The notes: generated by a model from the sequence alone, not told the origin. 64,000 nt of DNA from Pedobacter caeni (GCF_900129215.1 NZ_FQUQ01000005.1:620001-684000), one strand, 5' to 3'; positions 44,866 to 52,802 are shown, counted from the first letter of the stretch. Numbers and translations: made by a program.

Positions 44866-45008
44866 TCCTTCGATCACAACAGTTAACCGGAACGTCCCCT
44901 GAACGTATCCGAAACGTACCTGAAACGTCTTATCATACCCCAGGACGTTCCAGGTATATGTCAGGTATATCTCCTGGATGTCCGGGTTATCCGTTTGGAT
45001 CGAAGAAA
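44866..45008. repeat. Long imperfect palindrome with internal 11-bp periodicity
   Basis: The left arm (44866-44928) and right arm (44942-45008) are imperfect reverse complements, with CTTCGATC (44868-44875) and GATCGAAG (44998-45005) at the outer ends. Inside, AACGT occurs at 44891, 44902, 44913 and 44924, and CAGGTATAT at 44951 and 44962, always 11 bp apart. Together they could fold into a hairpin of about 143 bases. It may be a MITE- or REP-like element or an RNA structure. No terminal target duplication was identified by eye. Confidence 0.6.
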
Positions 45009-45050
45009 GATACTGTTATACTACCGGATGGATGGTTTGGATTCAGAAAG

Positions 45051-45082
45051 GAAGGCCCTGCAAGTATACAACTTGCAAGGCT
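45051..45082 (+). terminator. Weak hairpin, possible terminator
   Basis: TGCAAGT (45059-45065) and ACTTGCA (45071-45077) form a perfect inner stem with a 5-base loop, which extends outward imperfectly (GAAGG-CC / GG-CTTC). No T tract follows, so termination is uncertain. It is the last structured element in the gap before the lyase-like gene. Confidence 0.3.
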
Positions 45083-45229
45083 TCACTATTAAACCCCCCG
45101 GTATAATGTCATTTGTTTCCTGAATTTAATTAAAAAGAACTGAATGAATTTGTTTTTCCATATTCATTTTTCATTCATTATTTCTGAAACACGGATAAAC
45201 CAACAGGAAAAACGAATTACGTTTAAGTG

Positions 45230-45254
45230 TTGCAATTTTAAAATAAAATTGCAA
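45230..45254 (+). promoter_or_regulatory. 25-bp perfect palindrome upstream of the lyase-like gene
   Basis: TTGCAATTTTA (45230-45240), AAA, TAAAATTGCAA (45244-45254): both arms perfect over 11 bp, followed by TTTTTATATAG. It lies 33 bp before the start of the lipoprotein at 45288 and may be an operator for a regulator of that gene or a weak A+T-rich hairpin. Confidence 0.5.
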
Positions 45255-45287
45255 TTTTTATATAGATTAACCAAATAAAATCATCCC

Positions 45288-46172
45288 ATGAATAAACAAT
45301 GTTTAATCGCTCTATTTACCGGTTTGGTTTTTAGTGCTTGCGAAAAAGGAACTACAGGTACATCCGGATTGACGGATACACAGAAAAAAGAATCAGACGG
45401 CCTCATGAATACCCAGGCGCTGGGAGTCAGTCTGAAGGCTGACGGACCTGGTGGAACGTATAATCTGATCAATGGTGTATTAGGAGGTAATGCCTGTGAA
45501 GTGCCGGATTGTGTCCATCCTCAGGACCACATTACCGAAGTTTTCGATACCAGTTTAAATACGAATGTATTTGTTTTTTCTGCGCATGTTAGTCCGGATA
45601 ATGACCGTTGCCAGAAATTTGACCGCCAGCGTACGGAAATAAAAACTTACAATGCCTCTCCGGATAACCTCAAAGCGACCAATGGTGAAACGGTTACTTA
45701 CCGCTGGAAATTTAAAATTGATGCCGGTTTTCAGGCTTCTTCCAGCTTTACGCATCTACATCAGATCAAAGCAGTAGACGGCGACGACTCGATTCCGCTC
45801 ATTACCCTTTCTGCACGTTATGGAGCAAATGATACGGATAAAATGGAACTGATACATGTCAATTCTTCCGGAACAACCACAAAGGTGAAACTGGTAAATC
45901 TGGCGCTGTTTCGGGGGAATTGGGTGGAAGTCATCGAAAAAATCACTTTTGGAAGTAATGGTAAATACAATATTTCTGTTAAAAAGATCAGTGATGGCAC
46001 AGAACTTCTGGCCTATAGCAATACAGATATGGACTTATGGCGTAATGGAATCTCCTTTTGCCGGCCAAAATGGGGGATATACCGCAGTTTAAACAATTCT
46101 GCGCGTTTGCGCGATGAAGAAGTGCGTTTTGCAGATTTCTGTATTGCAGAAGGAACGGCGGTCTGTCAGTAG
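45288..46172 (+). CDS. Secreted polysaccharide-lyase-like lipoprotein
   Basis: A 294-residue lipoprotein with lipobox ending at Cys18 (VFSAC). The mature part is a beta jelly roll: NDRCQKFDRQRTEIKTYNASPDNLKAT, TYRWKFKIDAGFQASSSFTHLHQIKAV, ALFRGNWVEVIEKITFG and NGISFCRPKWGIYRSLNNSARLRDEEVRFADFCI. The DRQRTEIKTY and HQIK stretches resemble glucuronan/heparin-lyase-type folds (PL20, PL7 or PL13 kind). Which family applies needs a profile search. No SusC/SusD pair or other carbohydrate-active genes are close by, so it is not part of a classic polysaccharide utilisation locus. Confidence 0.7.
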   Translation: MNKQCLIALFTGLVFSACEKGTTGTSGLTDTQKKESDGLMNTQALGVSLKADGPGGTYNLINGVLGGNACEVPDCVHPQDHITEVFDTSLNTNVFVFSAHVSPDNDRCQKFDRQRTEIKTYNASPDNLKATNGETVTYRWKFKIDAGFQASSSFTHLHQIKAVDGDDSIPLITLSARYGANDTDKMELIHVNSSGTTTKVKLVNLALFRGNWVEVIEKITFGSNGKYNISVKKISDGTELLAYSNTDMDLWRNGISFCRPKWGIYRSLNNSARLRDEEVRFADFCIAEGTAVCQ

Positions 46173-46179
46173 GAGGCTG

Positions 46180-46839
46180 CTAGCATTGGCTCAGGTCAAT
46201 GAGTTCTTGTTTTATAGCAAATAAAACCAGTCCGGTCCTGGATTTAAGATCGAACTTTTGAAACAACTCCTGCCTGTAATTGTCAATGGTATGCGGACTC
46301 AGGTTCATCTGGTCTGCAATCTCTTTATAGGTGAGCTCGGAACAGCAAAGCTGAAGGAATTTCATTTCGTTTGCACTGAGCTGATTGGATAAGGGGGGCA
46401 TGTGCTCGTTCTGAATGCTTTTCAGGAGTTTACCGGAAACGAGATCATTCAAATAATAGCCCTGCTGATTGATGATTTTGATGGCATTCACCAGGTCACT
46501 CGTTCTGGATTCTTTGAGCAGGTATCCTCCCGCTCCGTTTTTGAGCATTTTTATAATCGGTTTATCTTCTTCAAACATACTTAAAGCCAGCACCCTGATC
46601 TCAGGGTGTTGTTGCTTTAACCACAATGTGGCCTCATAACCATCAATTACCGGCATACTGATGTCCATCAGGATGACTTCCGGAATTGGATGTTTGTTCA
46701 ACTTCTCTATCATCTCTTCCCCATTTGCAGCATCAAAAACAATGTCTACTTCAGGAAATTCAGCCAGCAGGCTGATCAGGCCCTGACGAAATAAAGTATG
46801 GTCATCAATGATGGCTATTGGAATTGTTTTTTTGTCCAT
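46180..46839 (-). CDS. LuxR/NarL-type response regulator
   Basis: A 219-residue regulator. The receiver domain has IAIIDDHTLFRQGL, phosphoacceptor Asp59 (VILMDISMP), the Thr/Ser switch ALSMFEEDKP and Lys in GGYLLKESRTSDL. The C-terminal GerE-type helix-turn-helix begins LSANEMKFLQLCCSELTYKEIADQMNLSPHTIDNYRQELFQKF. It is the last gene of a four-gene operon and sits 20 bp after its kinase. Confidence 0.92.
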   Translation of the reverse strand: MDKKTIPIAIIDDHTLFRQGLISLLAEFPEVDIVFDAANGEEMIEKLNKHPIPEVILMDISMPVIDGYEATLWLKQQHPEIRVLALSMFEEDKPIIKMLKNGAGGYLLKESRTSDLVNAIKIINQQGYYLNDLVSGKLLKSIQNEHMPPLSNQLSANEMKFLQLCCSELTYKEIADQMNLSPHTIDNYRQELFQKFDLKSRTGLVLFAIKQELIDLSQC

Positions 46840-46859
46840 AATTGGTGTAAAAAGGCAAT

Positions 46860-47645
46860 TTAATAGGGAGTGGCAATGGTTATTGTTGTCCCCTTTCCGG
46901 GGGCGGTATCAAACGTTACTGTTCCACCAATCATCGCTACTCTTTTTTGTATGTTCTGCAAACCCATACCTTTGTGCAGTTCTCTGGTTTCAGTAAAATC
47001 AAATCCAATTCCATCATCAGCTATTGATAAAATTAACTGGTCATTTATAAAATCCAAGTTAATCATTATTTCCAATGCTTTTGCATGGCGGATGATATTG
47101 TGAAGGGTTTCCTGGAATAACCTGAAGATCATCGTCTCTATGCCCGCCTTTGCAGGCAGTGTTTTGATGTTACTGTGGTAACTGATCTTATAAAGCTGAG
47201 ATTTTCCCACCCAGTCCAGTTCAAATGCAATTGCACCAATCAGTCCCCGGCTAATGAGCTCTTCTCCATGAAGCAATCTGGATAAGGCCCGGATCTCTTT
47301 GACTGATCTTTTTGCCAGGTCCTCTGCTGCGGCTATTTTCTCTGTTGCCTTTACAGGATCATCGATTTTGATGGATCCCAGGGTAATGATGGTCAGGCCA
47401 AGCAGTTGACCGATATTGTCGTGGAGGTCGTACGCAATTGTTTTCAGCGTTTGTTCCTGAACCTCCATCTGAGATTTGAGCAGCTCGTTTTCAAAAGATC
47501 TTTTTAAAGACGCGGTTTCCTCAATGTGTTTCTTTTTGCGACGGTTATACAGATTTACATATACCATCAGAAACAATGGGGCCATCAAAAATATAATGGT
47601 GATCAGACTGATGAGGAAGAAGACTTCCTTTGAAGATATTTGCAT
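46860..47645 (-). CDS. Membrane sensor histidine kinase (HisKA_3 type)
   Basis: About 261 residues from the ATG at 47645 (MQISSKEVFFLISL), chosen because the open frame beyond it is out of character; it overlaps the 3' end of the membrane-protein gene by 43 bp. One membrane segment near the N-terminus is followed by the dimerisation/phosphoacceptor helix (AYDLHDNIGQLLGL, His75) and a HATPase_c domain (LFQETLHNIIRHAKA, SIADDGIGFDF, GMGLQNIQKRVAMIGG, GKGTTITI). It has no large sensor domain, so the polytopic partner probably senses for it. Confidence 0.88.
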   Translation of the reverse strand: MQISSKEVFFLISLITIIFLMAPLFLMVYVNLYNRRKKKHIEETASLKRSFENELLKSQMEVQEQTLKTIAYDLHDNIGQLLGLTIITLGSIKIDDPVKATEKIAAAEDLAKRSVKEIRALSRLLHGEELISRGLIGAIAFELDWVGKSQLYKISYHSNIKTLPAKAGIETMIFRLFQETLHNIIRHAKALEIMINLDFINDQLILSIADDGIGFDFTETRELHKGMGLQNIQKRVAMIGGTVTFDTAPGKGTTITIATPY

Positions 47646-48271
47646 AGGAAAGCGTAAGACCAGCAGCAATATAGCAATACATTAAGTATATTGAAAATTC
47701 TATACCTGATAGATTGTGGGAAGATAGAGATCTGATCCTGAATGAGGTAATCAAAGAAAATATTTGTCGACGTACTTCCAAAATAGAAAATCAATGTTCC
47801 ATTAACCCACCAGAAGGGAGGGTAAATACTCAGGCGCTCAAACTTTTCATCTTTCAGAATGAGGTAGTAAAAGTATAAGCTGGCCAGTACAAAGGCCACA
47901 GATAAGGCAGAGGCTGTTTTAAAGGTGAAATTCAAGAAATTATTGCTGATCAGTTCCAAAGTGTAAAAAAGAGCAAAAAGACTGAGCCATCCGATTAACC
48001 ACTTGCTTTTATTCACGTATTTCTTATATAGGAAATAGAAAAAGGTGCTGATAAAACCGCATTCTACCAGTAAAAATACATTGTACAGGTAGAGGTTGGA
48101 CTGATGTAAAACTTTCCTCAGGTGAATGGCCGAAACCTCTGTGAAACAGGTGAAAAGTAAATAAAGGATGCTGAGCCTCCATATTGGATCCTTTTCTTTA
48201 TAGAGACAAAGGCAGGCAACAAGGAGGCAGCTGAATTCTATGATGGTATTAACGGTAAAATAAAGGGTCAT
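47603..48271 (-). CDS. Polytopic membrane protein, candidate sensor partner
   Basis: About 222 residues from the ATG at 48271 (MTLYFTVNTIIEFSCLLVACL). It has six to seven hydrophobic helices, with WRLSILYLLFTCFTEVSAIHLR, FLLVECGFISTFFYFLYKKYV and an aromatic FYFYYLILKDEKFERLSIYPPFWWVNGTLIFYFGSTSTNIFF segment. The overlap with the upstream gene is ATGA and with the kinase gene 43 bp. I do not recognise a named family, but the spacing says it is made with the kinase and probably controls it. Confidence 0.7.
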   Translation of the reverse strand: MTLYFTVNTIIEFSCLLVACLCLYKEKDPIWRLSILYLLFTCFTEVSAIHLRKVLHQSNLYLYNVFLLVECGFISTFFYFLYKKYVNKSKWLIGWLSLFALFYTLELISNNFLNFTFKTASALSVAFVLASLYFYYLILKDEKFERLSIYPPFWWVNGTLIFYFGSTSTNIFFDYLIQDQISIFPQSIRYRIFNILNVLLYCCWSYAFLCKYLQRKSSSSSV

Positions 48272-48831
48272 TTTTTTATGGGGATCGTATCCGGAATTAG
48301 TGTTGCGCCTATACCTGTACAGTTTGCCGGAGGGGGACACATCTCACCACGATTCTCGGGTGTGGTGGATAAAATCATTCCATTGGCGGCTTTACTGTTT
48401 ATTTTATCATTGTAATAGTCTCTGTGGTAACCAAGACTGTCTTTGGTAGAAACCATAATCAGGGTGTTGCGGTTCCAGTATTCCTTAATTGGAACATGTG
48501 TTTTGCTTTGGGCATTGTAAGTGCTGTCGTAAGTTGCGAAATAAAAACGGATGCCGTCACCACCTTCAGCTTCTATTTTTTTAATCAGGCTTTTAAGCCT
48601 TTCTATACCAAACCAAACTGCACGGGTATCCGGCACTTCTTTATCGTCTGAAACCACCGTTCCGGCCCTTCGCCCATAGTTGGCCACGTAGTCTTTGGCC
48701 ACAGCCAGGGTTAGGGAGTCGTCTGAGGGGGTTGAAATACTTTCCTGAGTAGTGTCAACAGGTCTGTGCTTACATGCGGTGAATACGGTTGCGCTGATTG
48801 CTAAACCGAAGAGTGTTGTTTTGAGCGTCAT
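48268..48831 (-). CDS. Conserved-looking lipoprotein at the head of the two-component operon
   Basis: A 187-residue lipoprotein with lipobox ending at Cys20 (VFTAC). The mature domain has SLTLAVAKDYVANYGRRAGTVV, then RAVWFGIERLKSLIKKIEAEGGDGIRFYFATYD, then RNTLIMVSTKDSLGYHRDYYND and a C-terminal part with CPPPANC. The RAVWF...GGDGIRFYFATYD block looks like a conserved core. Function unknown. It is the first gene of the operon with the membrane protein, kinase and regulator, so it may be a periplasmic ligand-binding or inhibitory part of the signalling unit. Confidence 0.7.
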   Translation of the reverse strand: MTLKTTLFGLAISATVFTACKHRPVDTTQESISTPSDDSLTLAVAKDYVANYGRRAGTVVSDDKEVPDTRAVWFGIERLKSLIKKIEAEGGDGIRFYFATYDSTYNAQSKTHVPIKEYWNRNTLIMVSTKDSLGYHRDYYNDKINSKAANGMILSTTPENRGEMCPPPANCTGIGATLIPDTIPIKK

Positions 48832-48910
48832 GGGGATAGATTTAAGTTTTAATTAAAAATAGCATTATGATTAGGTTTTTAAAAATTGTTCTTCAAATTT
48901 TGAATCGAAG

Positions 48911-48952
48911 AACTACATTTAAAAAGGCCGGGGAGAGCCTTTTTAAAGTAGT
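48911..48952 (-). terminator. Hairpin terminator of the gene at 48978-49436
   Basis: AACTAC-A-TTTAAAAAGGC (48911-48928) pairs with GCCTTTTTAAA-GTAGTT (48936-48952) around an 8-base loop, with one bulged A. The T tract is part of the stem. It lies just after the minus-strand gene and ahead of the next minus-strand gene at 48831. Confidence 0.65.
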
Positions 48953-48977
48953 TGAGATATAATGGAGCGTTATTTTT

Positions 48978-49436
48978 CTAATGTGAATATTGTATAGAAC
49001 GCGCATTTAAACTTGCGGGCATGTAGAGGTCCATGTTTTGATCAGTCGCTGCCAGATGCTTTACATTCGGGCTCATGAAACTCCCTGATGTGCTGGTTAA
49101 GGTCTGAAAAGGACGGAGATTGGCAGGAATGTAAAGCGTCCTGCATACCGAATGTTCTATATTTGAATTGGAGCCAAAGCCGATGATATAGTCCTGTTTG
49201 CCAAGTTGCAGGCTGTTGAATTTTATAGTGCCATGAGGCTGATTGTTTTGAATTTTATGAATTTGAATCGCTGTTTTTAAAGATCTGATCAATGCTCCCT
49301 GCCAGATGGCTGCAAAATATCCCGGAGCCCTGGATCCTGGTAAAATGTTAAAGTCGATTTTTACCGTCGTATTGCCGGATACAAATCCCGAGAATTTTAA
49401 GTTGACTTTTGATATTTTCAAGGCTTGTAATTCCAT
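48978..49436 (-). CDS. Hypothetical protein (152 aa)
   Basis: A 152-residue soluble protein without signal peptide, beginning MELQALKISKVNLKFSGFV and rich in beta strands (TTVKIDFNILPGSRAPGYFAAIW, LGKQDYIIGFGSNSNIEHSVCRTLYIPANLRPF). I do not recognise it. It is a lone gene with its own hairpin terminator, divergent from the second tetR gene. Confidence 0.6.
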   Translation of the reverse strand: MELQALKISKVNLKFSGFVSGNTTVKIDFNILPGSRAPGYFAAIWQGALIRSLKTAIQIHKIQNNQPHGTIKFNSLQLGKQDYIIGFGSNSNIEHSVCRTLYIPANLRPFQTLTSTSGSFMSPNVKHLAATDQNMDLYMPASLNARSIQYSH

Positions 49437-49566
49437 GGTCTAAAGCTCTTTCAAAACCTTTAGGAATAATAAGCTGAAAACCACTTTTTTTTAAAGTGCT
49501 TTTACGCCGTTAAATTATTATCAGCCCATCTCCAAAAGCAGCTGTAATTCTTTTTAATCAAATCAT

Positions 49567-49599
49567 TTGGATTTACTGAACACCATTCAGTATATTTGC
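49567..49599 (+). promoter_or_regulatory. Promoter and operator of the second tetR gene
   Basis: TTTG (49567-49570) and TATATTTG (49592-49599) are a full Bacteroidetes -33/-7 pair with 21 bp between. The palindrome ACTGAACACCATTCAGT (49576-49592) fills the spacer, so the regulator bound there would block RNA polymerase. The extended site ACTRAACACYRTTCANTAT (49576-49594) recurs at 50246-50264 and 50324-50342. Confidence 0.75.
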
Positions 49600-49616
49600 A
49601 GTGTTAATATAAAGCA

Positions 49617-50228
49617 ATGGGAATATCAGAAAGAAAAGAGCGTGAGAAAGGGGAGATGAAGAAAATGATCACCACGGCGGCCATGAAAATGTTCCTCGAA
49701 GATGGTTATGCGAAAACTTCTATCCGAAACATTGCAGATTCGATAGAATACAGCCCCGGTACCATCTATTTATATTATAAAGACAAAGACGAGTTGCTGT
49801 ATGAAGTACAGGGACAAGCCTTTTTACAATTACTTGAAGCCTTCAAAAAAAACGCAACCAGCAAAGATCCTATCAAGAGACTGGAACAATTGGGGAAGAC
49901 CTATGTCTCCTTCGGATTGGAGAACCCGGAACTGTATGACCTGATGTTCATCATTCGCGCGCCTATGAATGTAGACGATGAACTTCATAAAGACAATGGG
50001 GCAGAATCCTTTTACTATCTGGTGGATTGCCTGGGAGAATGCATGAAAAACGGGCTGTTGATTTTCAAGGATCACATGCAGGCCGCTTTGCAGGTCTGGT
50101 CTATGATGCATGGACTGGTATCGCTTAATCTCCGTTGCCGCTTAAAAGTAATGGTAATGGGAGAAGAATCAATTCAGCCAATATTATTTAAAGCAGTAGA
50201 AGAATATCTGGACTCGATTAGGGTCTAG
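49617..50228 (+). CDS. TetR/AcrR-family repressor of the RND efflux operon
   Basis: A 203-residue regulator with an N-terminal helix-turn-helix (KKMITTAAMKMFLEDGYAKTSIRNIADSIEYSPGTIYLYYKDKDELLYEV) and a helical ligand domain (YVSFGLENPELYDLMFIIRAPM, HMQAALQVWSMMHGLVSL). The adjacent operon codes for an RND drug exporter, and copies of one operator lie before both. It most likely represses itself and the pump. Confidence 0.9.
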   Translation: MGISERKEREKGEMKKMITTAAMKMFLEDGYAKTSIRNIADSIEYSPGTIYLYYKDKDELLYEVQGQAFLQLLEAFKKNATSKDPIKRLEQLGKTYVSFGLENPELYDLMFIIRAPMNVDDELHKDNGAESFYYLVDCLGECMKNGLLIFKDHMQAALQVWSMMHGLVSLNLRCRLKVMVMGEESIQPILFKAVEEYLDSIRV

Positions 50229-50245
50229 GTTTTTTTTGCTCAGTC

Positions 50246-50279
50246 ACTAAACACTGTTCATTATGTACACATCATTTAT
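50246..50279 (+). repeat. First copy of a 34-bp direct repeat: operator plus start-codon region of tolC
   Basis: This 34-bp copy and that at 50324-50357 differ at one base. Each contains the TetR site ACTAAACACTGTTCA and an ATG followed by TACACATCATTTAT. In this copy the ATG (50263) opens an eight-codon frame, MYTSFIEN, ended by TAA at 50287-50289. Imperfect similarity continues upstream (TTTTTTGC six bases ahead in both), which indicates a tandem duplication with a 78-bp period. Confidence 0.7.
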
Positions 50280-50323
50280 AGAAAATTAAACCTGATACCT
50301 GAATCAAAATTTTTTGCAACAAT

Positions 50324-50357
50324 ACTAAACACTGTTCACTATGTACACATCATTTAT
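50324..50357 (+). repeat. Second copy of the 34-bp direct repeat, containing the tolC start codon
   Basis: Same sequence as 50246-50279 except for one base. The ATG at 50341 in this copy is the start of the TolC gene, so the operator (50324-50342) touches the start codon. Confidence 0.7.
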
Positions 50358-51714
50358 TAAAACACACATTGTACTCATTACCTGCGTGTTGTCGTTGTGG
50401 AGGCCTGCGGTAGCCCAGGAACATCCCCAACAGCTGGACGAATACATCGCCTTTGCCTTCGCCCAAAATCAGGGCTTGAAGCAACAGCAATTCGATCTCG
50501 AAAAGGCAATGTTTGCTTTGAAAGAAGCAAAAGCCATGTATATGCCCACCGTAAGTATGTTGGGTAGTTATACCAAAGCAGATGGCGGCCGTACCATTGA
50601 TGTGCCGGTAGGAGACCTGGTCAATCCGGTTTATGCGGCATTAAATGAATTAACGGCTTCCAATAAATATCCTCAGCTTCCCAATCAGTCCTTTCTGCTG
50701 AACCCAGATAATTTTTATGATGTGAAACTGAGAACTTCTCTTTCTTTGATCAATGCAGAAATCCGTTACAATAAACTGATTAAACAACAACTCATCAGCA
50801 GTCAGCAGGCCGCATTGAATGTATATAAAAGAGCTTTGGTAAAAGACATCAAAACAGCCTATTATCATTATTACCAGGCATTGCAAGGAGTGGAGGCTTA
50901 CCAAAGCGCTTTGTTGCTCATTGCCGAAAACATCAGGGTAAATACCAGTCTCCTGAAAAATGGAGTCAGAAACGGAACCGCTTTACTTCGTGCGCAAACA
51001 GAACAGCAGAAAACAAATGCCGCACTAATCAATGCACAGCGGAATGTGGGCAATGCAAAGGCATATTTCAACTTTTTACTCAACCGGCCGCTAAAAGATT
51101 CCATCATCTCCGGACCTATGCCCTCTGTGATGGCCGAACCGGATACACTAAGTGGGATTTCCGGTCGCGAGGAGCTGAAACAACTACAGGCATTGAAAGA
51201 GGTAAATACCCTGGACTATAAGTTACAACGTTCCAACATCATTCCTAAACTGAGTACTTTTCTTGATCTGGGTTCACAGGGGATGGATTTTAAGGTCAAC
51301 GATAAAACCAGGTATTACCTGTGGGGTGTAAACCTGCAATGGGACATCTTTACCGGTGGTAAGAACAAGTTTCGTGCGGCACAGTCGCAATCCGGACTCA
51401 AGGTTACTCAGGCCAGGCTGGATGAAGCAGAGCAGTCATTCCGCTTACAGCTGCTTCAAACCTATAATAACTATAATTCAGCGAAAGCAGCTTGTACAAG
51501 TGCAATTGCAGGTCTGAATCTTGCCGGCAAATATTATAAGGACCAGCTGAAAGCCTACAATGCTGGTCAGTTGTTATACCTTGAACTTATAGATGCTCAG
51601 GACCAGTTAACCAATGCCCGTTTGCGCATGGCGGAGACTCAGGCAGAGCTGCAGATCACCCTTGCCGAACTGGAACGCAACCAGGCCACTTATCCAATTC
51701 AAAACCCTCATTAA
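50341..51714 (+). CDS. TolC-family outer membrane efflux protein (RND operon)
   Basis: A 457-residue protein with a signal peptide (cleavage after AVAQ). It has the typical OMF pattern with two helical repeats: LDEYIAFAFAQNQGLKQQQFDLEKAM, then LKDIKTAYYHYYQALQGVEAYQSAL, ...QWDIFTGGKNKFRAAQSQSGLKVTQARLDEAEQSF... and the end QLLYLELIDAQDQLTNARLRMAETQAEL. It is the outer membrane channel of the following RND pump; the MFP gene starts 11 bp after it. The start lies within a duplicated operator region. Confidence 0.9.
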   Translation: MYTSFIKTHIVLITCVLSLWRPAVAQEHPQQLDEYIAFAFAQNQGLKQQQFDLEKAMFALKEAKAMYMPTVSMLGSYTKADGGRTIDVPVGDLVNPVYAALNELTASNKYPQLPNQSFLLNPDNFYDVKLRTSLSLINAEIRYNKLIKQQLISSQQAALNVYKRALVKDIKTAYYHYYQALQGVEAYQSALLLIAENIRVNTSLLKNGVRNGTALLRAQTEQQKTNAALINAQRNVGNAKAYFNFLLNRPLKDSIISGPMPSVMAEPDTLSGISGREELKQLQALKEVNTLDYKLQRSNIIPKLSTFLDLGSQGMDFKVNDKTRYYLWGVNLQWDIFTGGKNKFRAAQSQSGLKVTQARLDEAEQSFRLQLLQTYNNYNSAKAACTSAIAGLNLAGKYYKDQLKAYNAGQLLYLELIDAQDQLTNARLRMAETQAELQITLAELERNQATYPIQNPH

Positions 51715-51725
51715 AATTCATAGAC

Positions 51726-52802
51726 ATGAAAGCCATTCATTATGTAGCGATATTGCTGTGTACACCACTATTATACGCTTGCAATAGCTCAAAACCGGTT
51801 GATCAGAAATCGACCGCTAAAGACACCATTCCAGTTCAGGTGATCGCACTTAACCAGGAACACCATAACGCGCCGGTTAGCGTATCGGGCGAATTTACAA
51901 CCGATGATGAGGTGGTCTTGTCCTTCAAAACCGGTGGAATTATCAATAGTGTACTCGTCAAAGAAGGAGACCCCGTAAGGAAAGGCCAGCTTTTGGCTAC
52001 TTTAAACCTGACCGAAATCAATGCACAGGTGCAACAGGCTCAGTTAAACCGCGAGAAAGCGAAACGCGACTATCAGCGTACCAAAAACCTTTATGCAGAC
52101 AGTGTAGCCACACTGGAGCAGTTACAGAATAGTCAAACTGCGCTTCAGCTGGCAGAACAACAACTGAACCTGGTTGCCTTTAACCGGAAATATTCAGAGA
52201 TCCATGCTCCTCAGGATGGTTATATCCTGAAAAAACTGGCGGATGCAGGGCAACAGGTCTCTTCCGGAACAGCAGTATTGCAAACCAATGGCGCACAATC
52301 CGGAAAATGGCTGCTCAAAGTAGGAATCAGCGATCAGGAATGGGCATTATTGAAACTGAACGATCCGGCAAGGATAGAAACAGCCGCTTTGCCTGGCCAG
52401 TTTATGGAAGGGGTATTGAGCCGTAAATCCGAAGGGGTAGACGCAGCGACAGGAACTTTCACCGCTCATATTACCCTCACTGGGAAGAAACCAAATTCCA
52501 TTGCTTCCGGAATGTTTGGAAAAGCAACCATCAATCCTTCCAGAAAAGAGGAGCATAAAGGAATCTGGAAAATACCTTATGAAGCATTGCTGGATGGTGA
52601 TGGCAATACAGGTTATGTATTTATCACCAATGATGATAAAACAGCAAAAAAAGTGAAAGTAACCATTGCCGGAATTGAAGACCATACCGTGACCGTCAGC
52701 GATGGCTTACAGGAAGCTAAAGGTTTAATTGTCTCGGGATCAGCCTACCTCACAGATCAGAGTGCAATCACTATCCATTCACCATTAAAGGAGAAAAAAT
52801 GA
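51726..52802 (+). CDS. RND periplasmic adaptor (membrane fusion lipoprotein)
   Basis: A 358-residue lipoprotein with lipobox ending at Cys19 (LLYAC). The lipoyl-like part (VVLSFKTGGIINSVLVKEGDPVRKGQLLATLNLTEINAQV), the coiled-coil hairpin (AKRDYQRTKNLYADSVATLEQLQNSQTALQLAEQQLN) and the return strand (EIHAPQDGYILKKLADAGQQVSSG) are as expected for AcrA/MexA-like adaptors. The stop overlaps the permease start (ATGA). Confidence 0.92.
   Translation: MKAIHYVAILLCTPLLYACNSSKPVDQKSTAKDTIPVQVIALNQEHHNAPVSVSGEFTTDDEVVLSFKTGGIINSVLVKEGDPVRKGQLLATLNLTEINAQVQQAQLNREKAKRDYQRTKNLYADSVATLEQLQNSQTALQLAEQQLNLVAFNRKYSEIHAPQDGYILKKLADAGQQVSSGTAVLQTNGAQSGKWLLKVGISDQEWALLKLNDPARIETAALPGQFMEGVLSRKSEGVDAATGTFTAHITLTGKKPNSIASGMFGKATINPSRKEEHKGIWKIPYEALLDGDGNTGYVFITNDDKTAKKVKVTIAGIEDHTVTVSDGLQEAKGLIVSGSAYLTDQSAITIHSPLKEKK

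Noticed and set aside
44884..44990. CRISPR-like array
   Set aside because: The repeats are 11 bp apart without spacers and are arranged in inverted arms; no cas genes are present.
45288..46172. Polysaccharide utilisation locus around the lyase-like gene
   Set aside because: No SusC/SusD pair, sulfatase or glycoside hydrolase genes are near it.
50263..50289. A separate leader-peptide gene in front of tolC
   Set aside because: The small frame is fully explained by the tandem duplication of the tolC start; it is reported only as part of that duplication.
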